Assembly (NCBI GenBank): GCA_009773515.1
Contig: WSXX01000018.1
Span: forward strand, 1 to 64,000
Direction: 5' to 3'
Length of the DNA stretch: 64,000 nt
Source of the DNA: Bacteroidota bacterium
GTDB lineage: Bacteria; Bacteroidota; Bacteroidia; Bacteroidales; Lentimicrobiaceae
The translations under genes and the position numbers were made by a program. Every line of letters starts with the position of its first letter. Within the stretch, counting starts at the first letter, position 1. The notes beneath the pieces are model-generated. The model saw only the letters and a list, made by a program, of their open reading frames with translations, ran no database searches and was not told where the DNA came from. Of the stretch, positions 45,439 through 54,484 are shown piece after piece.

Positions 45439-46788
45439 ATGAATTCTTTTGAAAACTTCAGGCTGTCGAAACAGTTGCTCAATGCAATTGATGAACTTGG
45501 ATTCGACACGCCAACGCCCATACAAACTGAGTCTTTTCCGGTTATCCTTTCGGGGAAGGATATGGTCGGTATTGCGCAAACGGGAACCGGAAAAACACTG
45601 GCATACATGCTTCCCATACTGCATGACCTTAAGTTTTCGAAGCAAAACAATCCACGTATTCTGGTTCTGGTTCCGACCCGCGAATTGGTAATTCAGGTGG
45701 TTGATCAGTTTAAAAACATTTCTACCTACCTGAATGTCAGGGTGCTGGGCGTTTACGGAGGGGTAAATATCAATACTCAAAAAATGGCTGCTGCGCAGGG
45801 CACCGATATTCTGGTGGCTACCCCCGGAAGACTTTATGATCTGGCACTCAGTGGATCAGTTCAATTGAAGGGAATCAGCAAACTGGTAATTGACGAAGTG
45901 GATGTAATGCTTGACCTTGGCTTTCGCTTTCAGCTGAAAAATATTTTTGAACTGATGCCTGATCGCCGGCAAAACATTATGTTTTCGGCTACCATGACCG
46001 AAGAAGTTGATGACCTGATTGAAGACTTTTTTATTGCACCTGCCAAAATTTCAATTGCTGTTAGCGGAACTCCCTTAAACAATATAGACCAGCAATGTTA
46101 CCCGGTAAAAAATTTCAATACAAAAGTCAATCTGCTGAACCATCTGGTAAGCAACTGGCAGGAATACAGGAAAGTATTGGTTTTTGTGTCCAATAAAAAA
46201 AGAGCTGACCGGTTATTTGAAACCATGGAAGCCGAACTTGGAAAACAGGTTGGAATAATTCATTCCGACAAAACTCAAAGCCATAGGATCAAAGCCATCA
46301 GCCTTTTCGACAAAGGATCAAACCGGATACTGATCACCACCGATGTTATGGCCCGCGGTCTGGACCTGGATATGATTACGCATGTAATAAACTTCGACAC
46401 ACCTGATTACCCCGAAAACTACATGCACCGCATCGGGCGAACCGGCAGAGCAACACAGTTGGGCAAGTCAATCCTTTTCTATACGGAACAGGAAGCCGAA
46501 GCGAAAGCCAGAATTGAAGCTTTGATGTCTTACACAATTCCTCAAATGGAGTTTCCTGAAGAAGTCGCTGTTTCAACCGAACTTATACCTGAAGAACGCC
46601 CGAAAATGGCTGAGGTCAGGCAATCATTCAGTATCGACAAATCCGCAGGAGCTGCTTTTCACGAAAAGGCAGAGAAAAATACCAAAACCAATGAGGGCGG
46701 GAAATATCGCAGAGAATTGGCAAAGAAATATAAAAAACCCATCTCCAGAGGCGATAAAAATTACAACAAGCATTTCAAGAAAAAGTAG
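45439..46788 (+). CDS. DEAD-box RNA helicase
   Basis: An ATP-dependent RNA helicase. Q motif FDTPTPIQTESFP, Walker A AQTGTGKT (about 48-55), PTRELVIQV, motif II as DEVD rather than DEAD (VIDEVDVML), SAT, and in the second domain TDVMARGLDLD and HRIGRTGRA. A lysine-rich tail (KKYKKPISRGDKNYNKHFKKK, in pieces) ends the 449 residues, as in RhlE-type ribosome-assembly or cold-adaptation helicases. The long leader suggests post-transcriptional control, but that is inferred. Confidence 0.94.
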   Translation: MNSFENFRLSKQLLNAIDELGFDTPTPIQTESFPVILSGKDMVGIAQTGTGKTLAYMLPILHDLKFSKQNNPRILVLVPTRELVIQVVDQFKNISTYLNVRVLGVYGGVNINTQKMAAAQGTDILVATPGRLYDLALSGSVQLKGISKLVIDEVDVMLDLGFRFQLKNIFELMPDRRQNIMFSATMTEEVDDLIEDFFIAPAKISIAVSGTPLNNIDQQCYPVKNFNTKVNLLNHLVSNWQEYRKVLVFVSNKKRADRLFETMEAELGKQVGIIHSDKTQSHRIKAISLFDKGSNRILITTDVMARGLDLDMITHVINFDTPDYPENYMHRIGRTGRATQLGKSILFYTEQEAEAKARIEALMSYTIPQMEFPEEVAVSTELIPEERPKMAEVRQSFSIDKSAGAAFHEKAEKNTKTNEGGKYRRELAKKYKKPISRGDKNYNKHFKKK

Positions 46789-47018
46789 TTGATGGAATAA
46801 TTCATAATCCATTGCCTGTCTGCCCGGCAAGCTCACCGCACCTTCTGGTGTAAAATACATTAGTTTCACACCTTATCCCGACTCATCAGGTGAGGTCCGC
46901 TTAGATGTAACTGAGTTTCAGCGAGAATACAAGAAAAGTTTCATTTATAGTTAAAGAACTGTATTAAATTATCACAATTTTATTTCGGTATTTGAGAACT
47001 TATTTACTTGTATATTGT

Positions 47019-47026
47019 TATATTTG
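47019..47026 (+). promoter_or_regulatory. Predicted -7 element of the nirK operon
   Basis: TATATTTG matches TAnnTTTG, 21 bp before the chosen nirK ATG. A TTTG lies 24 bp upstream, somewhat too far. No FNR/NNR-type dyad was seen in the leader. Confidence 0.45.
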
Positions 47027-47047
47027 CATTCACCAAAACAGGAAAAT

Positions 47048-48502
47048 ATGAAACTTCTAAATACAACCCCCATTTATGTAGCATTGATTTTTGCTGGTTT
47101 GGGCTTTGTGCTTAACAGTTGCCAAGAGTCCGGGAAAAACACAAATATAAATCATATTGGCAGAGAATATAACCTGCTTGAGATAAAAGGAGAAGAAAAA
47201 GCTGTGCTTACTGCACCACCGATAGTACCTCCACCAATAACCAGAGATTATGCCACCAAAGTTATTGTTGATCTTGAAGTAATTGAACTTGAAATGGAAA
47301 TTGCCGATGGAGTTAACTATGTTTTCTGGACATTTGGAGGCACCGTACCAGGTTCGTTTATCCGCATCAGAGAGGGTGATTATGTTGAATTTCACCTGAA
47401 AAACCATCCCGATAACAAATTACCGCACAATATAGACCTTCATGCTGTTACCGGACAAGGCGGTGGTGCTGAAGCAACCTATGTAGCTCCAGGCTATGAG
47501 GCAACTTTCAATTTTACAGCCATCAACCCCGGTTTGTTCGTCTATCATTGTGCAACTGCGCCTGTGGGGATGCATATCGCCAATGGCATGTACGGATTGA
47601 TTCTTGTTGAACCCAAAGAAGGTCTCCCAAAGGTAGATAAGGAGTTCTATGTGATGCAGGGTGATTTTTACACTGAAGGAAATTATGGCGAGTCTGGATT
47701 ACAGGCTTTCGATATGAATAAAGCCATAAAGGAGCAACCAGATTATGTGTTATTTAATGGCAGGGTAGGATCACTTACGGGAGACAATACACTAAAAGCA
47801 AGTGCCGGCGAAACAGTCAGGTTGTTTGTTGGAAATGGCGGGCCGAATCTGGTTTCGAGTTTTCACGTAATCGGCGAGGTTTTCGACAATGTGTATATGG
47901 AAGGTGGTTCGTTGAAAAACCACGATGTTCAGACAACGTTGGTTCCTGCCGGAGGATCAGCCATTACAGAATTTAAGGTTGAAGTTCCGGGAGACTTTAT
48001 TCTTGTTGATCACTCCATATTCAGGGCATTTAACAAAGGTGCCCTTGGGATTCTGGCTGTTGAGGGCGAAGAAAATGAGCTTATTTATTCAGGCAAAAGT
48101 GAGCCGGGTATCTATCAGCCATCAGCGGAAGCGGGAATTATCCGCAAGAATGCGATGGAAGCAGCAACATTAACCGAAGATCAATTGCTTGCGCTGGGCG
48201 AAAAGCTATATCAGACAAACTGTGCTGCCTGCCACCTTTCCGATGGCAAAGGGGTAGCAGGAATTTTTCCTCCGGTTGCAAATTCAGATTACTTTGCCGG
48301 TGAAATCAGCAAAACCATACATCCTGTCGTGAATGGGCTTTCTGGAGAGATAACAGTGAATGGGAATAAATATAACAGTGTGATGCCAAAACAAGCTTTA
48401 ACCGATGCAGAAACTGCGGCAGTTCTCACTTACATTTACCAAACCATGAACAACCAGAAAACCCGAATTACAGCGGACGATGTGAAAAAAGTACGACAAT
48501 AA
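47048..48502 (+). CDS. nirK: Copper nitrite reductase (NO-forming) with C-terminal cytochrome c domain
   Basis: NirK reduces nitrite to nitric oxide. The ATG at MKLLNTTP gives a lipobox (VLNSC), so the enzyme is anchored by lipid outside the inner membrane. Two cupredoxin domains follow. Ligands are all present: HNIDLH (His127, Asp130, His132), [16 protein letters not shown] (His167, Cys168, His176, Met181), His273 in the SFHVIGE segment and His322 ([10 protein letters not shown]). The short type-1 loop is the class II, AniA-like form. A cytochrome c domain (CAACH at 392-396, axial Met in NSVMPK) is fused to the C-terminus and probably feeds electrons directly. The gene overlaps the next by one base. 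Confidence 0.95.
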   Translation: MKLLNTTPIYVALIFAGLGFVLNSCQESGKNTNINHIGREYNLLEIKGEEKAVLTAPPIVPPPITRDYATKVIVDLEVIELEMEIADGVNYVFWTFGGTVPGSFIRIREGDYVEFHLKNHPDNKLPHNIDLHAVTGQGGGAEATYVAPGYEATFNFTAINPGLFVYHCATAPVGMHIANGMYGLILVEPKEGLPKVDKEFYVMQGDFYTEGNYGESGLQAFDMNKAIKEQPDYVLFNGRVGSLTGDNTLKASAGETVRLFVGNGGPNLVSSFHVIGEVFDNVYMEGGSLKNHDVQTTLVPAGGSAITEFKVEVPGDFILVDHSIFRAFNKGALGILAVEGEENELIYSGKSEPGIYQPSAEAGIIRKNAMEAATLTEDQLLALGEKLYQTNCAACHLSDGKGVAGIFPPVANSDYFAGEISKTIHPVVNGLSGEITVNGNKYNSVMPKQALTDAETAAVLTYIYQTMNNQKTRITADDVKKVRQ

Positions 48503-49323
48503 TGAATGCTTTAAAAACCGGAATCATAGCATCAGGCCTCATATTTTTGTGTTTCAGGCTTTCAGCTCAGGCAGACATTCCTGTGAAAGGAAAAATGGCT
48601 TTCATCCCCGCAGGAAAATATATTCCCATGTATTCAAGCGAAAATGAGACAGTGCCGGTGAATGCGTTCTACATTGATCGGTTTCCGGTTACAAACAGTG
48701 ATTTCCGCAGATTCACTGACCAATATCCTGAATGGGAAAAAGAAAATGTGAAGAAGCTGTTTGCTGATCAGGGTTATCTGAAGCATTGGACAGGAAATCC
48801 GCAATTTGAATTATCTCTGGCGCAAAGCCCGGTGGTTAATGTATCGTGGTTTGCTGCACAAAAATATTGCGAATGCCAGGGTAAGCGTTTGCCTACAATT
48901 GCAGAGTGGGAGATGGTAGCAGAAGCCGGGCTCACGCGACCCGACGGCCAGAATGAAGCCGGTTTCAATCGTATGATTCTTGATCTGGCATCAAAACCCA
49001 ACCCAACCAAACTTCCGGCTGTTGGCACAACCCAGCAGAATTATTACGGAGTATGGGATATGCACGGATTGGTGTGGGAATGGACCTATGATTTCAACAG
49101 TGCATTAACAACAGGTGAATCGCGTGGGAATGCAACTTCTGACAATACGCTATTTTGCGGCGGAGGGTCATTGCTGGCTAAAGATGTAAACAATTATGCT
49201 GCATTTCTGAGGTTTGCCTTAAGGTCGAGCCTGAAGGCAAAATACACTGTACCCAATGTAGGGTTCAGGTGTGTGAAAGATGCTGAAAACCCTGATAAAA
49301 AAACCTCATCGAAATCAGAATGA
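48502..49323 (+). CDS. Formylglycine-generating-enzyme-fold (SUMF1) protein without catalytic cysteines
   Basis: A secreted protein (signal ending LSAQ) with the FGE/sulfatase-modifying-factor fold: PAGKYIPM, FYIDRFPVTNSDFRRF (about 51-66), GKRLPTIAEWEMVAEAG, DMHGLVWEW and the end VGFRCV. True FGE carries two cysteines in an RGGS-x-C-x4-C segment; here it reads CGGGSLLAKDVNNYAAFLR, so neither is present. Other cysteines exist (YCEC, FCGG, FRCV). No sulfatase is in the window. Start and stop overlap nirK by one base and a SCO gene follows 22 bp later, so it is likely to serve NirK maturation or electron transfer; that role is inferred. Confidence 0.85.
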   Translation: MNALKTGIIASGLIFLCFRLSAQADIPVKGKMAFIPAGKYIPMYSSENETVPVNAFYIDRFPVTNSDFRRFTDQYPEWEKENVKKLFADQGYLKHWTGNPQFELSLAQSPVVNVSWFAAQKYCECQGKRLPTIAEWEMVAEAGLTRPDGQNEAGFNRMILDLASKPNPTKLPAVGTTQQNYYGVWDMHGLVWEWTYDFNSALTTGESRGNATSDNTLFCGGGSLLAKDVNNYAAFLRFALRSSLKAKYTVPNVGFRCVKDAENPDKKTSSKSE

Positions 49324-49345
49324 ATTAAATCAAATGTTTTAAAAA

Positions 49346-49966
49346 ATGCAGAAAATGAAAACATTAGCATCACTTGCCTTGATTCTTATCATGATCACGT
49401 CGTGCGGTAAAAAAACAGAAAACGGCAAATGCTGCAATACCACGGAGGATGCTGAAGTGGCAAAAACGAATGAAATGTCAGATGAATCTGTCTTTTTGCT
49501 TGAATCGGAATGGGAAAATCAACAGGCTGAGCAAAAAAATCTCTCAGACTATGGTGGAAAAATAATTGTTGGAGCAATGATTTTTACCAATTGTCCTTCG
49601 GCTTGCCCAAGAATTGTGGCTGATATAAAACTCATTGAATCATCTTTAACTGAAGATGAACGAAACCAGATACAATTCCTGCTCATAAGTATGGATCCTG
49701 AAAGAGACAATCCGGCACAAATGCGTCGTTTCGCCAAGGATCATCGCCTGAATGGCTGGGAAATTATCCGATCAGACAAATCTGCAACCATGGAAATTGC
49801 CAATGTGCTTGGAGTCAGGGTAAAACCTTTGAAAGAAGGTGGATTTGACCATTCAAACATCATACAGCTTTTAAATGCTAAGGGAGAAATAGTATTTCAG
49901 CAACATGGGCTAAACATTGATCCTTTTAAAACATTAATGGAAATAAGGCAGCTTCTGAGCAAATAA
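49346..49966 (+). CDS. SCO1/SenC-family copper chaperone lipoprotein
   Basis: A thioredoxin-fold copper-binding protein. Signal peptide with lipobox (MITSC, Cys20). The copper-binding pair is in TNCPSACP (Cys83 and Cys87, CxxxC) with the third ligand in GGFDHS (His169). SCO proteins deliver copper to the CuA centre of oxidases or to other cupredoxin-type enzymes. As third gene of the nirK operon it most likely supplies copper to NirK. Two further cysteines (CC) sit just after the anchor. Confidence 0.92.
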   Translation: MQKMKTLASLALILIMITSCGKKTENGKCCNTTEDAEVAKTNEMSDESVFLLESEWENQQAEQKNLSDYGGKIIVGAMIFTNCPSACPRIVADIKLIESSLTEDERNQIQFLLISMDPERDNPAQMRRFAKDHRLNGWEIIRSDKSATMEIANVLGVRVKPLKEGGFDHSNIIQLLNAKGEIVFQQHGLNIDPFKTLMEIRQLLSK

Positions 49967-50233
49967 TTCAGGTCAGTTCAATCCAACGAAAATTAATAAT
50001 CTGAGTTTTATCATTCAGTAAACTCAAAAAAATATTTATTGCAGAAGAATCAGACCATTTTAAACTTACAAAACTATAATCTCTTTGATAGATCAAAAGA
50101 TGTTCAAACAAATTAATCATTTATTACTACTAAAAATAAATTTCATTTGGTCGGTCAATCATTTTGACCTAATTTTGACACGCTTTGCCTCATTTCAGGC
50201 GCATTAAAGTTATTTTAACTTTACACTCCAGAT

Positions 50234-51625
50234 ATGGAACCGGTTTCTGTTTTTTTGCGTAAAATATTATCTGAATTTACTTTCACACCGGAAGAAAAGA
50301 TGGTGGGACACAGAAGTTTGCGGGAAACAAACCTTTCGCGAATGGAATTTCTTATTTTTCTGGGCATCCCGGTTTCATTGGTTCATTTATCAATATTTTA
50401 TTTTTCTCCGGAAGGAGAAACACTGGTTGAAGAAAATTGGAGACTGGGGATCATTTATGCGCATTTTTTTCTAACCCTTCTTTTTGTTTTCTTCGGAGTT
50501 TCAGCCATAATTATAAACCGAAAAAAGTTACACTCCTCAATTGCAGGAAGACTTATCCCTCATTTTGTTTTTCTTACCATTCTTCTTGCAGGTGCCGCCA
50601 TTGCAGGGGTTGACCAACTGGTAACTCCTGCCATCAATCCATTCGTCGTTGCAAGTATCCTTGTTGCATTGTTTATATATCTGCATCCACTCTTTTCGGC
50701 AGTTTACTATCTGTTCGGATATCTTGTATTTAATATAATTCAGAACCAGTTTCAGTCCAATCAAGATATGTTACTATCAAATCTGGTAAATGGATTTACC
50801 ATAATTTCTATTGGATGGTTCTTATCAATTACATTCTGGCGAAATTATATTTACCGTTTCCGGAAAGAGAAAATTATAGAAACTCAAAAAAACGAACTTT
50901 CAATTCACAACCAGATTTTAACAGCCCATGCTGCCGAACTGAAAGCAGTAAACAGAACCAAAGACAAACTATTTTCAATTGTATCTCACGATCTGCGAGG
51001 CCCGTTGGCCAACCTTAGCAGCATGATTCATCTTATAAAAAACGAAGACATCAGCCAGGAAGAATTCAGTTCGCTATTGCCCGAACTTTACCGACAAACA
51101 CTGATATCGAATGAGCTGCTTGAAAATCTGCTGAGCTGGTCTAAAAACAACCTGAAAAATTCTGTTGCCAATCCGGGAAGAGTTAACCTGAGAGAGATTA
51201 CAGAAGATGTAATACAGCTTTATAAAACGCAGATTGAGGCAAAAAATCTGGTCATAGATAATAAAGTAAATGATTCTCATTTTGCGAATGCCGACAAAGA
51301 CATGATTCCGGTTGTTTTGCGCAATTTAACTTCCAATGCCATCAAATTTTCAAATTCAGGCGGAAGTATTTTAATGGAAACAAAAAAGGTAAACGGATTT
51401 ATAGAATTCAGCATCACCGATACCGGCAAAGGAATATCTGATGAACAGATCAAAATGGTTCTCAGTAATGAGTATTATTCAACTCCAGGCACAGCCGGTG
51501 AAAAAGGAAATGGCCTTGGATTATTGCTTTGCCGTGAGTTTGTTGAGAAGAACGGCGGGAAATTAAGTATTTCCGGCTCCTTGGGAAAAGGAAGCAGATT
51601 TAGCTTCACAATTCCAGTAAAATAA
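50234..51625 (+). CDS. Membrane sensor histidine kinase, orphan
   Basis: The N-terminal 205 residues hold about six membrane segments with short loops, with no large periplasmic sensor domain. A coiled linker leads to the kinase core: FSIVSHDLRGPLANL with phosphoacceptor His252, NLTSNAIKFSN (N box), DTGKGISDEQI (G1) and GNGLGLLLCREF (G2), ending near 463. No response regulator is adjacent. It lies 267 bp after the nirK operon, and a link to nitrite or redox sensing is possible only by position. Confidence 0.9.
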   Translation: MEPVSVFLRKILSEFTFTPEEKMVGHRSLRETNLSRMEFLIFLGIPVSLVHLSIFYFSPEGETLVEENWRLGIIYAHFFLTLLFVFFGVSAIIINRKKLHSSIAGRLIPHFVFLTILLAGAAIAGVDQLVTPAINPFVVASILVALFIYLHPLFSAVYYLFGYLVFNIIQNQFQSNQDMLLSNLVNGFTIISIGWFLSITFWRNYIYRFRKEKIIETQKNELSIHNQILTAHAAELKAVNRTKDKLFSIVSHDLRGPLANLSSMIHLIKNEDISQEEFSSLLPELYRQTLISNELLENLLSWSKNNLKNSVANPGRVNLREITEDVIQLYKTQIEAKNLVIDNKVNDSHFANADKDMIPVVLRNLTSNAIKFSNSGGSILMETKKVNGFIEFSITDTGKGISDEQIKMVLSNEYYSTPGTAGEKGNGLGLLLCREFVEKNGGKLSISGSLGKGSRFSFTIPVK

Positions 51626-51801
51626 TCGATATCAGAAGCTCAGTATAAATCCTGAAAACAGAATTTTTTACACTGCAGAAATAATGATTTGCAACCACAA
51701 AATGGATACAGGCCAGGAAATTCATTTCACAATTTCACTATACAACACGAAGGGCAGCTATAAAATTTCAGGGGATATCCTATAGCACTATAATCAATCA
51801 C

Positions 51802-51809
51802 TATCTTTG
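51802..51809 (+). promoter_or_regulatory. Predicted -7 element of the T9SS type A protein
   Basis: TATCTTTG, exact TAnnTTTG, 19 bp before the ATG. No clear -33 box. Confidence 0.45.
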
Positions 51810-51828
51810 TGATGTAATCACCTGATCA

Positions 51829-53307
51829 ATGAAAAATAAAATACCTGTTTTTGCAGCATTTCAGATATTGTTAATGACCTTGGCTTTATCGGCACAAAAC
51901 TACCGTGTTCTTCAGCCAGATCGCACAACACTCTATCAGGGTCAGTACGAACCTATCCTCGGAATGCGTGTTGATTCAGTTACAACCTCAGGATCAGACA
52001 CCACTTTTCATTTGCTGAAGAATCTGCAGCAAATGGATGTCCTATGCTTTTTTATCAATGGTCCATCGTGGCTTGGCGAAAAGATAACCATCGATGGAAA
52101 TGGTGAAACGGTCTTCTACAATGCTTTCAATCAACCGGTGCTGATCAAAACACTTGCGGTTTTGAATGAGGAATGGATTTGTTTTAATTCCCCGGCCTTA
52201 AGCATCCATGCAACCGTATCATCAACAGGGATATCTGATATTCTGGGCCAACCCGATTCTGTAAAAACAATTGCATTTCAGGCTGTAGATGATGGCGGTC
52301 AAAATATTTCGCATGAAGTTAACAACCTGAGCCTCATTTTATCGAAAAACTCAGGCTTAGCCAAAACCCTGAATTTTTATAGTTTCCCTGATCTGTATCT
52401 TGGCTTCGCATCGCAAATGCTGCAGGAATTTACCCTGGTCGGAGCTGACAATCCTGGCATTGGTATGCAAAATCTTACGTGGATGCAGGTTAATGACCAC
52501 AGCCCCGGCGATGAACTTCACACCGTGCAAATCAATGGCTGGGCATATTATCAGCAGCGCACAGAAAAAATAGCCAGACTCCTCAACAAATCTGTTTTTG
52601 GAGACATGGTGGTTTATGAATGGGAAAATAAAGTCAAGATTAGTACCCGGGATGGCGGCATTAATACGTTTACTGCTTCAATAGATACCATTACCGAAAG
52701 TATATCACCAGATGCCAGTTTTGATGTGCTGCCGGGAGTTGCCTGGAATTTCACCGATTGGGATGCCTGGAATATCCTTAAAATGGGAACAGGCATTCAT
52801 GGTTTAAAAAAGATTCAAGGCAGGGAAACAAATTGTATGATAAAAGGATTTCAAACCATGGGCAACGACACATGCTTCAATCCGATTATTATTTGCGGTT
52901 GTACACCCGATCATGATTATTACTCTGGATTGGGCGGGCCCTACTACACCTGCGGTTCAGGAGTGGATGCATACAGGCGCGAACTGGTTTATTACAACAA
53001 GAACGGAAACGAGTGGGGTGTTCCGCTTGATTTTACGGTAAACACCGGTACAATTGTCAAAAAAGAATCAGATGAACCGATCAGCATTTACCCCAATCCT
53101 GCCGGAGATTTTCTGAACATCAGCCTTCCTCATGGCAATACCATCAATACGCTGACTATTTACAACCGTTATGGCCAGGAAAACGGCCGGCATCAAATCA
53201 CTGGCAATGATTTCAGGCTAAGTTTGAAAAACCTCAGCCCCGGAATATACCTCCTCCGATTTTCGGGCAGCGGACCGACAATTACCAGACATTTGATCAA
53301 AAAATGA
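51829..53307 (+). CDS. Secreted protein with T9SS type A sorting domain
   Basis: The signal peptide ends LSAQ. The first 400 residues do not match a family I know and have a beta-rich, secreted character. Residues about 415-492 form the type A sorting domain: SIYPNPAGDFLNISLP, LTIYNRYGQ, and LSPGIYLLRFSG with a basic end. This tail directs secretion by the type IX system and, usually, attachment to the cell surface. The stop codon is only 4 bp from that of the convergent esterase gene at the edge of the polysaccharide locus, but strand and lack of a glycan domain argue against membership. Confidence 0.82.
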   Translation: MKNKIPVFAAFQILLMTLALSAQNYRVLQPDRTTLYQGQYEPILGMRVDSVTTSGSDTTFHLLKNLQQMDVLCFFINGPSWLGEKITIDGNGETVFYNAFNQPVLIKTLAVLNEEWICFNSPALSIHATVSSTGISDILGQPDSVKTIAFQAVDDGGQNISHEVNNLSLILSKNSGLAKTLNFYSFPDLYLGFASQMLQEFTLVGADNPGIGMQNLTWMQVNDHSPGDELHTVQINGWAYYQQRTEKIARLLNKSVFGDMVVYEWENKVKISTRDGGINTFTASIDTITESISPDASFDVLPGVAWNFTDWDAWNILKMGTGIHGLKKIQGRETNCMIKGFQTMGNDTCFNPIIICGCTPDHDYYSGLGGPYYTCGSGVDAYRRELVYYNKNGNEWGVPLDFTVNTGTIVKKESDEPISIYPNPAGDFLNISLPHGNTINTLTIYNRYGQENGRHQITGNDFRLSLKNLSPGIYLLRFSGSGPTITRHLIKK

Positions 53308-53311
53308 GACT

Positions 53312-54433
53312 TTAATTCTGCGCCTGATTAATAACACTGATTAAAAATCCCTTCAGACTTTCTGCCATTTGCTTGTGCTCATCTTCATCCGGATGGCCCG
53401 AACAACCCGATGCTGTAATGGCAGGGTAATGATGAATTTCAGGTTTCGGTCTTTGAGGATATCTTTCTGTGAACTTCTGCTGAACAGCTATCAGGCATGA
53501 ATGGAAAAGAATATCCTTTTCTTTCTCTACCATTGGACTGGTTAGCAAGGCAAAACGGGCCTGTGGCTGAAGGGAAACCAGGTTTTGCAGAAACTGAAAA
53601 TACGCATTCACAAATCGGGTGGAATCAAACGGTTTTCGGGGAGTAACGCCATCACCTTCGCTTAAATCGTTGGTACCAAGAGCAATAATAATCCAATCGG
53701 GCTTCCAGGTGCTGAAATCCCGTTTCTGCAGGCTATCTGCATTCAGATAAGCTGACTGATACAACGAAGGAACCGAAGGAGCTTCGCTGTTCCAGGCTCG
53801 GTAAATTCCTGCCCCACTCACTGAACTGAGGAGGAAATCGGCATTAAGTGCTCTTGAAACAATGGCGGCATAACTCCGGTAAGCATTGTGCTGGTCAAAC
53901 CATTTACCCAGTCCGCAGGGGATTTCATCAACATCGTTACCCATGCCGCAGGTGATGCTGTTGCCGATAAATTCGAGCCTGAGCATATCCGTTTTTTCTG
54001 TTGCTTTTACTCTGTCAGCGCTAACACCGTGAAAAAGCAGAAGCCCGTTTTGAGCTTCTGTTGCTTTAAATACTTTAAGGGTATGCCAATCAGCAGATGA
54101 ATCGGCTTGGATTGCAAAAGGTTTGGAGATTGAATTATCCACTTTCATTCTTCCGTAATATTTACCATCAAGCTCAAAAGACACATAGTTGTAATCTCCT
54201 TTTGCCGCTTTGTTGCTTAAAAAAACCTGACAGTTATCACCTGCAAAACGAAACTCAACCCCTGATGCTGAACTGATAAGCACAAGTGCGGAATCATTCA
54301 TCACAACGAGTCCTTTTCGCTCAAAAGCATCAAGGCTAGCCGGAAAATCCATAACTTGTACAGCAGTGCATGCACTCAGCCAGATTCCTGAAGTTAACAG
54401 CAGAAATAGCGGCAGAATTGAAAGTTTTTTCAT
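53312..54433 (-). CDS. SGNH-hydrolase, CE2-like carbohydrate esterase lipoprotein
   Basis: A lipoprotein (lipobox WLSAC, Cys22) with an N-terminal jelly-roll region (about 30-145) and a C-terminal SGNH hydrolase domain. The catalytic Ser is in LEFIGNSITCG (Ser159); GTNDLS gives the Asn of block III, and the SGHPDEDEH segment supplies the C-terminal histidine. This two-domain layout is that of CE2 acetyl esterases, which remove acetyl groups from plant mannans and related glycans. It lies 51 bp after the beta-mannosidase gene and is probably cotranscribed with it. Confidence 0.88.
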   Translation of the reverse strand: MKKLSILPLFLLLTSGIWLSACTAVQVMDFPASLDAFERKGLVVMNDSALVLISSASGVEFRFAGDNCQVFLSNKAAKGDYNYVSFELDGKYYGRMKVDNSISKPFAIQADSSADWHTLKVFKATEAQNGLLLFHGVSADRVKATEKTDMLRLEFIGNSITCGMGNDVDEIPCGLGKWFDQHNAYRSYAAIVSRALNADFLLSSVSGAGIYRAWNSEAPSVPSLYQSAYLNADSLQKRDFSTWKPDWIIIALGTNDLSEGDGVTPRKPFDSTRFVNAYFQFLQNLVSLQPQARFALLTSPMVEKEKDILFHSCLIAVQQKFTERYPQRPKPEIHHYPAITASGCSGHPDEDEHKQMAESLKGFLISVINQAQN

Positions 54434-54484
54434 AATTGTTTCCCTAAAATCTGTTTATCCAACTTAAGGATGGTCAGAAAAAGC

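Noticed and set aside
46789-47018. Possible RNA gene or decayed element before nirK
   Set aside because: I saw no tRNA-like cloverleaf, stable hairpin or coding remnant.
48502-49323. Active sulfatase-modifying factor
   Set aside because: The cysteine pair needed for formylglycine formation is missing and no sulfatase gene is present, so I call only the fold.
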